From Gallionella sp. UBA4121 (GTDB lineage Bacteria; Pseudomonadota; Gammaproteobacteria; Burkholderiales; Gallionellaceae): 64,000 nt of DNA. Below, in pieces: positions 53,609 to 61,425 of this stretch. Position 1 is the first letter of the stretch; each line of letters begins with the position of its first letter. The DNA is taken from NCBI GenBank assembly GCA_002381565.1, contig DFWZ01000047.1, forward strand, positions 7,846 to 71,845, written 5' to 3'. The notes beneath the pieces were generated by a model, which was not told the DNA's origin, searched no databases, and saw only the letters and a program-made list of their open reading frames with translations. The translations under genes were made by a program, and so were the position numbers.

Positions 53609-53650
53609 CTCCCTCACCCTAACCCTCTCCCGCCTTGCTGGCGAGGGAGC
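53609..53650. repeat. REP-like C/T-rich imperfect hairpin between amgK and murU
   Basis: A CTCCCTCACCCTAACCCTC stretch is followed by a CGCC/GGCG stem and GAGGGAG. It resembles widespread intergenic REP-like sequences. A related, shorter copy in the opposite orientation lies inside murU (53961-53988). It could form a weak hairpin between the two genes. Confidence 0.5.
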
Positions 53651-53671
53651 AAACGTGAAAGACATACAACC

Positions 53672-54421
53672 TTGAAGGCAATGATATTAGCCGCGGGTCG
53701 TGGCGAACGCATGCGCCCGCTTACCGACCATACGCCCAAACCCTTGCTTGGGGCAGGCGGCAAGCCGCTGATCGTCTGGCATATCGAAAGACTGGTGAAT
53801 GCCGGCATCACCGAACTGGTCATCAACCACGCCCATCTGGGCGAAATGATCGAAAAAGTGCTGGGCGATGGCAGCCGCTTTGGTGCGCAGATTCAATACT
53901 CGGCAGAGGCAAGCGCCCTGGAAACTGCCGGCGGGATTGCCAATGCGCTGCCGTTTTTGCTTCCCTCCCACGAGGGAGAGTTCGAGGGAGACGGTTCGCC
54001 TTTTGCCGTCATCAACGGCGATATTTATTGCGACTATGATTTTGCGCGACTCCCCGAACGTGCAGCCGCACTGCTTGCCCGCGGTGATGCGGCTCATCTG
54101 GTGCTGGTGGACAACCCGGTGCATCACCCGAAAGGCGATTTTTTACTGCAAGCAGGGCGAGTCATACCAACTGGCGACCAGCGACTAACGACTAACGACT
54201 CGCTTCTGACCTTCAGCGGCATCGGCCTCTATCAGCCGTCCCTGTTCAACCACATTCCGCGCGGCAGCGTTGCTCCCCTGGCTCCCCTGCTGCGCGCACA
54301 AATTGCGCTCGGAAAAGTAAGCGGTGAACATCACGACGGATTCTGGCTGGATGTCGGCACACCGCAACGTTTGCAGGAACTCGACGAATATTTACACACC
54401 ATACAGGCCCATCATGATTGA
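53672..54421 (+). CDS. murU: N-acetylmuramate alpha-1-phosphate uridylyltransferase MurU
   Basis: This nucleotidyltransferase of about 250 residues begins MILAAGRGERMRPLTDH, with TPKPLLGAGGKPLI and NGDIYCDYDF. It makes UDP-MurNAc from AmgK's product. The longer open frame to 53501 overlaps amgK and has no homology. A TTG at 53672 gives the usual 'MKAMILAAG' start, and the ATG at 53681 is the alternative. Two stretches are extra: SHEGEFEGDGSP near residue 107, encoded by a REP-like hairpin, and DQRLTTNDS near residue 172, encoded by a heptamer-period tract. Confidence 0.92.
   Translation: MKAMILAAGRGERMRPLTDHTPKPLLGAGGKPLIVWHIERLVNAGITELVINHAHLGEMIEKVLGDGSRFGAQIQYSAEASALETAGGIANALPFLLPSHEGEFEGDGSPFAVINGDIYCDYDFARLPERAAALLARGDAAHLVLVDNPVHHPKGDFLLQAGRVIPTGDQRLTTNDSLLTFSGIGLYQPSLFNHIPRGSVAPLAPLLRAQIALGKVSGEHHDGFWLDVGTPQRLQELDEYLHTIQAHHD
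53961..53988. repeat. REP-like hairpin inside murU
   Basis: CCCTC (53963-53967), loop CCAC, and GAGGG (53972-53976) are followed by GAGAGTTCGAGGGAG. On the opposite strand this reads as a shortened version of the C/T-rich element at 53609-53650. It stays in frame with MurU. Confidence 0.45.
54173..54203. repeat. Heptamer-period repeat tract inside murU
   Basis: Units GCGACCA/GCGACTA/ACGACTA/ACGACTC repeat in 7-base steps (with CGACTAA in the middle). It encodes an Asp/Gln/Arg/Thr-rich insertion near residue 172 of MurU. Confidence 0.7.
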
Positions 54422-55718
54422 TCCCAATATCTGCGCCCAGCGCCGCACCCGTCTGCTGAATCAGATGCAGCAGGGCATCGCCATCATTCCCAACGCGCCC
54501 GAACAGCAGCGCAACAGCGATGCGGATTACCCGTACCGCTTCGACAGCAGTTTTTATTACCTGAGCGGGTTCGCAGAGCCTGAATCCGTGCTGGTGCTGA
54601 TCGCCGGAGCCTCGCCCCTGTCCATCCTGTTCTGCCGCGAAAAAGACATGGATCGCGAAATCTGGGACGGTTATCGCTATGGTCCCGATGCAGCTCAGGA
54701 GGAATTCGGCTTCGATGCGGCGTATCCGATTGCCCAACTGGATGAAAAGCTGATCGAACTGATGGAGAACCAGCCCGCGCTGTTTTATCCGCTGGGTGCG
54801 AATGCCACCTGGGATCAGCGCCTGCTCAAATTGCGCGATGCGGTGCAGAAAAAAGTGCGCAGCGGCATCAAAGCACCGGACGAGTTGCGCGATGTGCGTG
54901 TGCTGATCAATGAAATGAGATTATTCAAGGACTCGCACGAGATCGATATCCTGCGTCGTGCAGCCGCCATTTCCACCGGCGCACATAAACGCGCGATGCA
55001 ATTCACCCGCATCGGACATTTTGAATATGAAATCGAAGCCGAATTGCTGCATGAGTTCTGCCGCAACGGCGCGCGCGACCCCGCTTACACCTCCATCGTC
55101 GCTGCCGGTGCGAACGCCTGCGTGCTGCATTACATCGCCAACAATGCCAGACTTCACGACGGCGATCTGCTGCTGATCGACGCGGGCTGCGAACTCGGCG
55201 GCTATGCCTCCGACATCACCCGCACCTATCCTGTGAATGGCCGTTTCCTGGGCGCGCAAAAGGACGTATACGAAATCGTGCTGGCCGCGCAGGCTGCCGC
55301 AATCGCTGCGGCCCTGCCCGGCAACAACTGGGAAGCACCGCACCACGCCGCTTTGCGGATACTGGCGCAGGGCTTCATCGACCTGAAGCTGTGTCACGGC
55401 ACGGTTGATGGCGTACTGGAGGACGAGAGCTACAAAAAATATTACATGCATCGCACCGGCCATTGGCTGGGGCTGGATGTGCATGATGTCGGCGATTACA
55501 AGACGGGCGATCAATGGCGGGCGCTGCAACCCGGCATGGTGCTGACCGTCGAACCCGGCTGTTATATCCGCCCCGCCGACGACGTACCGATGGCCTTGTG
55601 GAACATCGGCATACGCATCGAGGACGACGTGGTCATCACGGATACGGGCAATGAAGTGCTGACTGACGCGGCTCCGAAAACCGTTAATGAGATTGAGGAG
55701 GTCATGCGACATGAATGA
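54414..55718 (+). CDS. pepP: Xaa-Pro aminopeptidase PepP (AMP_N/M24)
   Basis: This 434-residue metallopeptidase has an AMP_N domain (residues ~1-150, NICAQRRTRLL…YRFDSSFYYLSGF) and an M24 domain. Metal ligands are in LLLIDAGCELGGYASDITRTY (two Asp), TGHWLGLDVHDVG (His), TVEPGCYI (Glu) and GIRIEDDVVIT (Glu). It cleaves N-terminal residues before proline. The ATG at 54414 overlaps the murU stop (ATGATTGA) and the ubiH gene overlaps its own stop, so the genes are translationally packed. Confidence 0.95.
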   Translation: MIDPNICAQRRTRLLNQMQQGIAIIPNAPEQQRNSDADYPYRFDSSFYYLSGFAEPESVLVLIAGASPLSILFCREKDMDREIWDGYRYGPDAAQEEFGFDAAYPIAQLDEKLIELMENQPALFYPLGANATWDQRLLKLRDAVQKKVRSGIKAPDELRDVRVLINEMRLFKDSHEIDILRRAAAISTGAHKRAMQFTRIGHFEYEIEAELLHEFCRNGARDPAYTSIVAAGANACVLHYIANNARLHDGDLLLIDAGCELGGYASDITRTYPVNGRFLGAQKDVYEIVLAAQAAAIAAALPGNNWEAPHHAALRILAQGFIDLKLCHGTVDGVLEDESYKKYYMHRTGHWLGLDVHDVGDYKTGDQWRALQPGMVLTVEPGCYIRPADDVPMALWNIGIRIEDDVVITDTGNEVLTDAAPKTVNEIEEVMRHE

Positions 55719-56868
55719 TTCCAACTATGACATCGTCATCATCGGCGGCGGCCCGGTAGGCGCCGCGCTGGCGCTGGCATTGAAAGACAGCCGGCTGAAA
55801 GTCTGCCTGCTCGAAGCCCGTACATCCACCAGCACCGATGCCCGCGCACTCGCGCTGTCTTTGGGCAGCCGTCTGTTGCTCGAACGCCTGGGTGTATGGA
55901 ACAAGCTGCGCGAGGTATCGGCGATACGCACCATCCATATTTCGCAGAAACAAAGCTTCGGGCGCACGGTTCTGCGCTCCGAAGAGCTTGGTGTGCCGGA
56001 ATTGGGCTACGTGCTGCCCTACCCCGCGCTGCAAGACGCCCTGAGCTGCGAACTGCAACAGGGCACGGTAGAAACCATATTTGGCGCAAGCGTCACGCAC
56101 CTTGCGGGTGAAACCGATAACGCCGCCATCAGCTATCAGCATGATGGCACTGAGCACACCCTGCATGCCCGCCTCGCGGTGGTCGCCGATGGCGGCAAAT
56201 TACTGGCCGAACTGCATCCTCCCGAGGTGCGTGACTACGGACAAAGCGCGCTGATCACCCATGTTACCTGCGCAGCCCCGCGAGCCTGCACCGCGTTCGA
56301 GCGTTTTACCCCGCAGGGACCGGTGGCACTGCTGCCTTTCAGGGACGGTTATGAGCTGGTCTGGACTGCACCGCATCAACACGCTGAGAAAATGCTGGCC
56401 TGGGACGACGCACGGTTTCTGGAAGAGTTGCATCAGCACTTCGGCGACCGGGTCGGCGCATTCCTGACTGTCGGCCGTCGCAGCTGTTTCCCGCTGGGAC
56501 TAAAAAAAGCCCCGCAACAAGCCCCGATGCCGCACGTAGTATTGATAGGCAATGCCGCGCAAACCATGCACCCGGTGGCAGGGCAAGGTTTCAACATGGG
56601 GCTGCGCGACGCGTGGGAACTGGCGCAACAAATACTGGATGCGGCACCGGAAGCGCTTGGCACGGAAGTGATGCTCGCCGGCTACCGCAGCGAACGTCGC
56701 ACCGATCGCGAGGCGGGCATCCGTTTCACCGACGGACTGGTGCGCCTGTTCTCCAACGACCTGCCGCTGGTGAGCGCAGCCCGCGCCGCCACGTTGACCG
56801 CGCTGGATTGCCTGCCGTTCGCCAAGAAATTTGTCGCCCGTCGCATGATGTTCGGCGCGAACGGTTAA
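55711..56868 (+). CDS. ubiH: UbiH/Coq6-family FAD-dependent monooxygenase
   Basis: This 385-residue flavoprotein has YDIVIIGGGPVGAALALALKD (FAD binding), VLIGNAAQTMHPVAGQGFNMGLRDAWELA, and RTDREAGIRFTDGLVRLF, as in UbiH (ubiquinone hydroxylases). It hydroxylates a ring carbon in ubiquinone synthesis. The position after pepP matches the arrangement of many gamma- and betaproteobacteria. The start at 55711 overlaps the pepP stop (ATGAATGA). Which ring position it acts on (UbiH, UbiF or UbiI type) is not readable with certainty. Confidence 0.9.
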   Translation: MNDSNYDIVIIGGGPVGAALALALKDSRLKVCLLEARTSTSTDARALALSLGSRLLLERLGVWNKLREVSAIRTIHISQKQSFGRTVLRSEELGVPELGYVLPYPALQDALSCELQQGTVETIFGASVTHLAGETDNAAISYQHDGTEHTLHARLAVVADGGKLLAELHPPEVRDYGQSALITHVTCAAPRACTAFERFTPQGPVALLPFRDGYELVWTAPHQHAEKMLAWDDARFLEELHQHFGDRVGAFLTVGRRSCFPLGLKKAPQQAPMPHVVLIGNAAQTMHPVAGQGFNMGLRDAWELAQQILDAAPEALGTEVMLAGYRSERRTDREAGIRFTDGLVRLFSNDLPLVSAARAATLTALDCLPFAKKFVARRMMFGANG

Positions 56869-57067
56869 CCCTGTAACAACAGATGTCCACGAAAGACACG
56901 AAATGGGTTAAGCAGACAATCCGCACAGCGGATACTCGCAAAGGCTCGAACAGAATCAAAGGCATAACATAAGCCTAGACCCACCCATCTGATCTGACGG
57001 CCTGATAAAAATCATTATCCTGTTGAATATTTTCGTGTTTTTCGTGGATAAAAAGTTGTTTTTAGGT
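56869..57067. mobile_element. MITE-like element 2 (terminal inverted repeats, 163 bp) in the convergent ubiH/xthA spacer
   Basis: Left arm TCCACGAAAGACACGAAA (56886-56903) and right arm TTTCGTGTTTTTCGTGGA (57031-57048) form an 18-bp inverted repeat with one mismatch. The unit CACGAAAG/ACACGAAA repeats inside the arm. No ORF lies inside. It has the same design as the element at 47573-47745 but a different unit. The spacer between convergent genes holds nothing else that I recognise; no classic terminator was seen. Confidence 0.65.
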
Positions 57068-57829
57068 TTACAGCTCCACCACCACCGGCGTGTGATCGGA
57101 CGGCCGCTCGAGCTTGCGCGGCGCCTTGTCTATCACGCAGCTTTTGCACTGAGGCACCAGCGCTTCGCTGATCAGGATGTGGTCGATGCGCATCCCCATG
57201 TTGCGCCGATACGCCATCATGCGGTAATCCCACCAGCTGAAGGTTTTTTCAGGCTGTTCGAACAGCCGGTAACTGTCTTTCAGTCCCAGCGCCTGAAGTG
57301 CCCGAAAAGCATCGCGTTCAGGTTCGCTGACCAGCACGTTGCCCACCCAGGCGGCCGGGTCATGAACGTCACGATCTTCCGGCGCGATGTTATAGTCGCC
57401 CAGCAGCACCAGTTTCGGATAGCGCACCAACTCCTGTTTCAGCCAGTCGTGCAGCGCCCTGAGCCAGCCCAGTTTGTACTGATATTTGTCGGAATCGATG
57501 CTCTGGCCGTTGGGTATGTAGACACACACGACGCGCAGGTCGCCAAAGGTAGCGGCGATGACGCGTTTTTGTTCATCCTCAAAACCGGGGATGCCGGTCT
57601 GCACATCGGAAGCCGGCTCGCGGCTCAGGATCGCCACGCCGTTGTAGGTTCTCTGCCCGATGAAAACACTGTGATAGCCCGCCGCCTGCAATTCATCTTC
57701 AGGAAAATCGGCATCCTGCTGCTTGGTTTCCTGCAAGCACAAAACCTCGATCGGATTGGCGGCCAGCCAGTCCAGCACCTGCGGCAGCCGCACTTTCAAC
57801 GAATTGACGTTCCAGGTCGCCAGCTTCAT
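57068..57829 (-). CDS. xthA: Exodeoxyribonuclease III
   Basis: This 253-residue protein has the AP-endonuclease/ExoIII fold. Motifs are LATWNVNSLKVRLPQVL, CLQETKQQD, LVLLGDYNIAPEDRDVHDP, GMRIDHILIS and ERPSDHTPVVVEL (catalytic Asp-His). It repairs abasic sites and acts as a 3'-5' exonuclease. Its ATG overlaps the prlC stop by TGATG, so the two are co-translated. Confidence 0.96.
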   Translation of the reverse strand: MKLATWNVNSLKVRLPQVLDWLAANPIEVLCLQETKQQDADFPEDELQAAGYHSVFIGQRTYNGVAILSREPASDVQTGIPGFEDEQKRVIAATFGDLRVVCVYIPNGQSIDSDKYQYKLGWLRALHDWLKQELVRYPKLVLLGDYNIAPEDRDVHDPAAWVGNVLVSEPERDAFRALQALGLKDSYRLFEQPEKTFSWWDYRMMAYRRNMGMRIDHILISEALVPQCKSCVIDKAPRKLERPSDHTPVVVEL

Positions 57830-59862
57830 CAGATGCCTTCGGTTAATCCGCTATGACGCAACAACGCATCGATACTGGGTTCGCGGCCACGGAACGCGGC
57901 AAACGACTGCATCGCGCCGCGTGAACCGCCGACTGCCAGTATCTCTGCCCGGAAACGCGCGCCGACATCCGGATTGAGCACGCCCTGCTCCTCGAACAGG
58001 CTGTACGCATCGGCGGACAACACTTCCGCCCATTTGTAGCTGTAATAGCCCGCGCCATAGCCGCCCGCGAAGATATGCGAGAAGCTGTGCGGGAAACGGT
58101 TATATTCCGGCGGGATCAGCACCGCCACCTCGGCGCGCACTTCGTCGAGCAGTTGCAGTATGGTCTTGCCGCCGCCTGCATCGAAGTCGCTGTGCATCAG
58201 CATGTCGAACAAGGCAAACTCGATCTGGCGCAAGGTTTGCAAGCCGCTCTGGAAGTTCTTCGCGGCGAGCATCTTGTCGAACAGTGCGCGGGGCAACGGC
58301 TCACCTGTATTGACATGACGCGTCATCCCGCACAGTACATCCCATTCCCAGCAGTAGTTTTCCATGAACTGACTGGGCAGCTCGACCGCATCCCACTCCA
58401 CGCCGTTGATGCCGGACACACCCAGATCTTCCACTTCAGTCAGCAGATGATGCAGGCCGTGGCCGAACTCGTGGAACAAAGTGATCACATCGTCGTGGGT
58501 GAACACCGCAGGTTTGCCGCCAACGGGCGCCGCAAAATTGCAATTCATGTAGGCAACGGGCGTCTGGATCAGCGCATCCACGCGACGGCGCGTGATCACG
58601 TCGTCCATCCAGGCGCCGCCGCGCTTGCTGGCTCTGGCATACAGGTCGAAATAGAACTGTCCGACAAGCGCGCCTTGCGCGTCGCGAATGTCGAAAAAGC
58701 GCACGCTCTCGTGCCACACCGGTGCTGTGGACGCGACGATGTGCAGGTCATACAGCGTTTCAACCAGACTGAACAGGCCGGCCAGCACGGCGTCTTCCGG
58801 GAAATATTCCTTCACTTCCTGCTCGGAAAAGGCATAGCGCTGCTCGCGCAGCTTCTCGCTGACATAGGTCACATCCCAGGAATGCAGCTCACTGAGTCCG
58901 AGTTCCTTGTTCGCAAATTCGCGCAGCTCGGCCAGGTCTTTTTCAGCGAAAGGGCGCGCGCGCTGTGCCAGCTCGCGCATGAAGTCCGCTACCTGCTGCG
59001 GCGTTTCCGCCATCTTGGCGGCCAGCGACAGCTCGCCATAGTTGGCAAAACCCAGCAATCGCGCCTCTTCGCCGCGCAGTTGCACGATCTCATCCATCAG
59101 CGCCGAATTATCCCACTCGGGTTTGCCGAACTCGGAAGCGCGCGTCGCATAGGCACGGTACATTTTTTCGCGCAGTTCGCGGTTATCGGCAAACTGCATC
59201 ACCGGCATATAAGACGGCGCTTTCAGCGTGAACAGCCAGCCAGGTTTACTTGCTGCTGCGGCCGCTTCCCTGGCAGTCTGCAACGCATCTTCCGGCAAAC
59301 CGCTCAAGTCGCTTTTATTCTCGATGACCAGCGTGAAGTCGTTGGTGGCATCGAGCAGGTTGTCGGAAAAACGCGACGACAGCTCGGATTGACGCTCCTG
59401 GATTTCCAGATAACGCGCCTTCTTGTCTTCAGGCAATTCCGCGCCACCGAGACGAAAATCGCGCAACTCATTCTCGATGATTTTTTTGCGCGTAGCGCTC
59501 AAGGTGTCGAATTCCGGGCTGTTGCGCAAGGCGCGGAACTTGTCGAACAGCGCAAGGTTCTGCCCGAGTTCGGCGTAATACTGGGTGATCACCGGCAGCG
59601 TGGTGTTGTAGGCCTCGCGCAATTCGGGCGAATTCATCACCGCATTCAGGTGGCCTACCGGTCCCCAGGCGCGGGACAGGCGCTCATGCGCATCTTCCAG
59701 CGGGGCGACAAAATTATTCCATGTGGGCGCTTTTTTCTCGGCGAGCAGATACCGGATCAGCTCGCGGCACTCGCCAAGCAGCTTCTCGATCGCGGGTGCG
59801 ACATGTTCGGGTTGGATCTGGGCGAAGCGCGGTAGACCGGTGAAGTCGAGTAGTGGGTTCAT
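57829..59862 (-). CDS. prlC: Oligopeptidase A (M3 metallopeptidase)
   Basis: This 677-residue peptidase has the zinc motif FHEFGHGLHHLL (His-Glu-x-x-His, about residue 464) and the M3-type VEDLGVSG downstream, with N-terminal PLLDFTGLPRFAQI. It digests peptides released by other proteases or signal peptides. The start at 59862 was chosen because homology begins there; the frame is open to 59904. The divergent 224 bp upstream hold the toxin-antitoxin promoter. Confidence 0.95.
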   Translation of the reverse strand: MNPLLDFTGLPRFAQIQPEHVAPAIEKLLGECRELIRYLLAEKKAPTWNNFVAPLEDAHERLSRAWGPVGHLNAVMNSPELREAYNTTLPVITQYYAELGQNLALFDKFRALRNSPEFDTLSATRKKIIENELRDFRLGGAELPEDKKARYLEIQERQSELSSRFSDNLLDATNDFTLVIENKSDLSGLPEDALQTAREAAAAASKPGWLFTLKAPSYMPVMQFADNRELREKMYRAYATRASEFGKPEWDNSALMDEIVQLRGEEARLLGFANYGELSLAAKMAETPQQVADFMRELAQRARPFAEKDLAELREFANKELGLSELHSWDVTYVSEKLREQRYAFSEQEVKEYFPEDAVLAGLFSLVETLYDLHIVASTAPVWHESVRFFDIRDAQGALVGQFYFDLYARASKRGGAWMDDVITRRRVDALIQTPVAYMNCNFAAPVGGKPAVFTHDDVITLFHEFGHGLHHLLTEVEDLGVSGINGVEWDAVELPSQFMENYCWEWDVLCGMTRHVNTGEPLPRALFDKMLAAKNFQSGLQTLRQIEFALFDMLMHSDFDAGGGKTILQLLDEVRAEVAVLIPPEYNRFPHSFSHIFAGGYGAGYYSYKWAEVLSADAYSLFEEQGVLNPDVGARFRAEILAVGGSRGAMQSFAAFRGREPSIDALLRHSGLTEGI

Positions 59863-60025
59863 GAGCGGGCTGAAAGAGTTTAGTGATGGAACTGACCGTC
59901 GCATTTTACTACGAAACGGCTACAGGCTGATCGAGAGGACGATATTGGCATCAGGCCCCCGCCGAAGATAGTTCGCAGCTGATATTTACGCGACTGCCCC
60001 CGTAAATCCGTGGGAATTTGCTGGT

Positions 60026-60054
60026 TTGCTTATGCGTGAGGCTGCGCCTATACT
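60026..60054 (+). promoter_or_regulatory. Predicted sigma-70 promoter of the DUF433/DUF5615 pair
   Basis: A TTGCTT (-35, 60026-60031) and a TATACT (-10, 60049-60054) with a 17-bp spacer lie about 33 bp before the antitoxin ATG. GGAG (60077-60080) is 6 nt before that ATG as the ribosome site. Confidence 0.65.
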
Positions 60055-60086
60055 TCGACATTCTTTCTGTTTTTACGGAGCCTGGA

Positions 60087-60308
60087 ATGCCTCAGCTTTT
60101 AGACCGGATCACGATCAGCCCTGATATCCGCAGCGGAAAGCCCATCGTTTCTGGTACGCGCATCACTGTCTCAGATATTCTTGAGTACATGGCCAGCGGC
60201 ATGTCAGAACATGAAATACTTGCAGACTTTCCTGATCTCTCGCACGAGGATATTTTGGCAACGCTGGCCTTTGCAGCACAGCGGGAACAAAGACTATTCT
60301 CTGTATGA
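60087..60308 (+). CDS. DUF433 antitoxin-like protein
   Basis: This 73-residue protein has a central SGKPIVSGTRITVSDILEYMASGM segment (quoted partly: GKPIVSGTRITV), a PDLSHEDILATLAF helix and the DUF433 pattern of small helix-turn-helix antitoxins. DUF433 proteins pair with DUF5615/PIN-like toxins. The ATG at 60087 has a GGAG site; the earlier frame start is disregarded because homology begins here. It overlaps the toxin gene by ATGA. Confidence 0.85.
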   Translation: MPQLLDRITISPDIRSGKPIVSGTRITVSDILEYMASGMSEHEILADFPDLSHEDILATLAFAAQREQRLFSV

Positions 60309-60649
60309 AACTTCTCTTCGATGAGAACCTTTCCTTCAGGCTGGTGACGGCGTTAGCTGACATCTATCCCGACTCAACTCATGTGCGGGAAACAGGACTT
60401 TTAGGTGCAAGTGACCGGAATATCTGGAACTATGCAGCGGAACATGGGTTTTTGCTTGTATCTAAGGACACCGATTTCTACGAGCGAAGTATTATGTTCG
60501 GCGCACCCCCGAAAATAATTTGGCTTCGAATTGGCAACTGTACTGTAAACGACACACTCGCCCTTTTACGTAGCCAGTACATTGTTGTTCGCCATTTCTC
60601 TGAAGATAAAATAGCTTCATTTTTGCCGCTAACTCAGCTAAAGAAATAA
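60305..60649 (+). CDS. DUF5615 PIN-like toxin
   Basis: This 114-residue protein begins KLLFDENLSFRLVTAL (the acidic N-terminus of PIN-like proteins). It has SDRNIWNYAAEHGFLLVSKDTDFYERS, in which acidic residues D and DTD match the putative nuclease site, and KIIWLRIGNC. In DUF433 pairs it is thought to be a nuclease-like toxin. It overlaps the antitoxin by 4 bp and faces a convergent gene downstream. Confidence 0.85.
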   Translation: MKLLFDENLSFRLVTALADIYPDSTHVRETGLLGASDRNIWNYAAEHGFLLVSKDTDFYERSIMFGAPPKIIWLRIGNCTVNDTLALLRSQYIVVRHFSEDKIASFLPLTQLKK

Positions 60650-60720
60650 AGTTTCGCCTGCCACCGTCGTTTCATCGACTGGCCTCCCGGGCTGGCGGGC
60701 CGCACCGGCCAGATGAGCTG
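60650..60720. other. Spacer with G+C-rich inverted repeat between convergent genes
   Basis: The 71-bp spacer contains CTGGCC and GGCCAG 6-bp arms around a G+C-rich loop. It lacks a clear T tract on either strand, so a terminator is possible but not shown. No gene is present. Confidence 0.3.
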
Positions 60721-61425
60721 CTAATCAGGCAATTTATCTCGCAGCTCGTTGCGGTCAAACCACCATGAGTCGCCGACGATGGCATTCACCACAAGACCCA
60801 GACGCGGCAGAAATACCTGCGGGTCGCGCAAACCCAGCTTGTCCATCCACGCATCGAGCGCCTGCTGACTCTGTACGTTGCTGTGGCGTAAGGCTACGCG
60901 AGCGATGAGGTCGTTGGCCAACAGGCTCCAGTCCTGATGCGCCGCATCGTCAGCGCGCAGGTCTATCACATAGCGCGTCGTGACGGCGGCGAGCGCCGCA
61001 CCATCCGCATGACCGGGCGTTTCAGTGACCACATGGTCCAGCATGGCAAAAGTGAGTTCATGCGCAACCGGAAAAGTCACCGCAAGCCAGACGCCCATGC
61101 CCAGCGCGGGAATCGAGCCGACTTGACCTGTCTGGTAGAGCACATTGCACGCTTCCACTGCGTCCTGCCATTCCTCATGTTGCATGGCCGCATCAAAAGC
61201 CGTGCGCGCCAGACTCCAGGCTTCACCCTTGCGCTCCAGCCAGATCAGGATTTCGGCGATATCCAGCTGCAGCCTGACTCGCGCCATCGGGTCGGCATCT
61301 GAACAACTCGCCAGCTGAAGATTTTTTTCGCTCAACTGCTTTTCGAAATCGGCCCGCTCGGCATCCGTCAGGCTGTTCTGCAAGTCAACCATAACAGCCT
61401 GCGGGTCTGGATTTATTTCACTCAT
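60721..61425 (-). CDS. Hypothetical helical protein in the pyrimidine operon
   Basis: This 234-residue protein has no recognised family. It is rich in helices, with alternating hydrophobic residues (IAEILIWLERKGEAWSLARTAF, VEACNVLYQTGQVGSIPAL quoted in part), which may be TPR-like or alpha-solenoid. It has no signal peptide or clear membrane segment. It is coupled by ATGA to the pyrC-like gene and is last in the operon ruvX-pyrB-pyrX. It faces the toxin gene convergently. No catalytic motif is visible. Confidence 0.6.
   Translation of the reverse strand: MSEINPDPQAVMVDLQNSLTDAERADFEKQLSEKNLQLASCSDADPMARVRLQLDIAEILIWLERKGEAWSLARTAFDAAMQHEEWQDAVEACNVLYQTGQVGSIPALGMGVWLAVTFPVAHELTFAMLDHVVTETPGHADGAALAAVTTRYVIDLRADDAAHQDWSLLANDLIARVALRHSNVQSQQALDAWMDKLGLRDPQVFLPRLGLVVNAIVGDSWWFDRNELRDKLPD

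Noticed and set aside
53501..53671. Longer N-terminus of the murU frame
   Set aside because: It overlaps the end of amgK and the REP-like spacer; homology begins with the MILAAG motif.
58075..59835. 586-codon open frame on the plus strand inside prlC
   Set aside because: It is antisense to a full-length oligopeptidase A with its zinc motif and has no family pattern; long antisense frames arise from codon bias.
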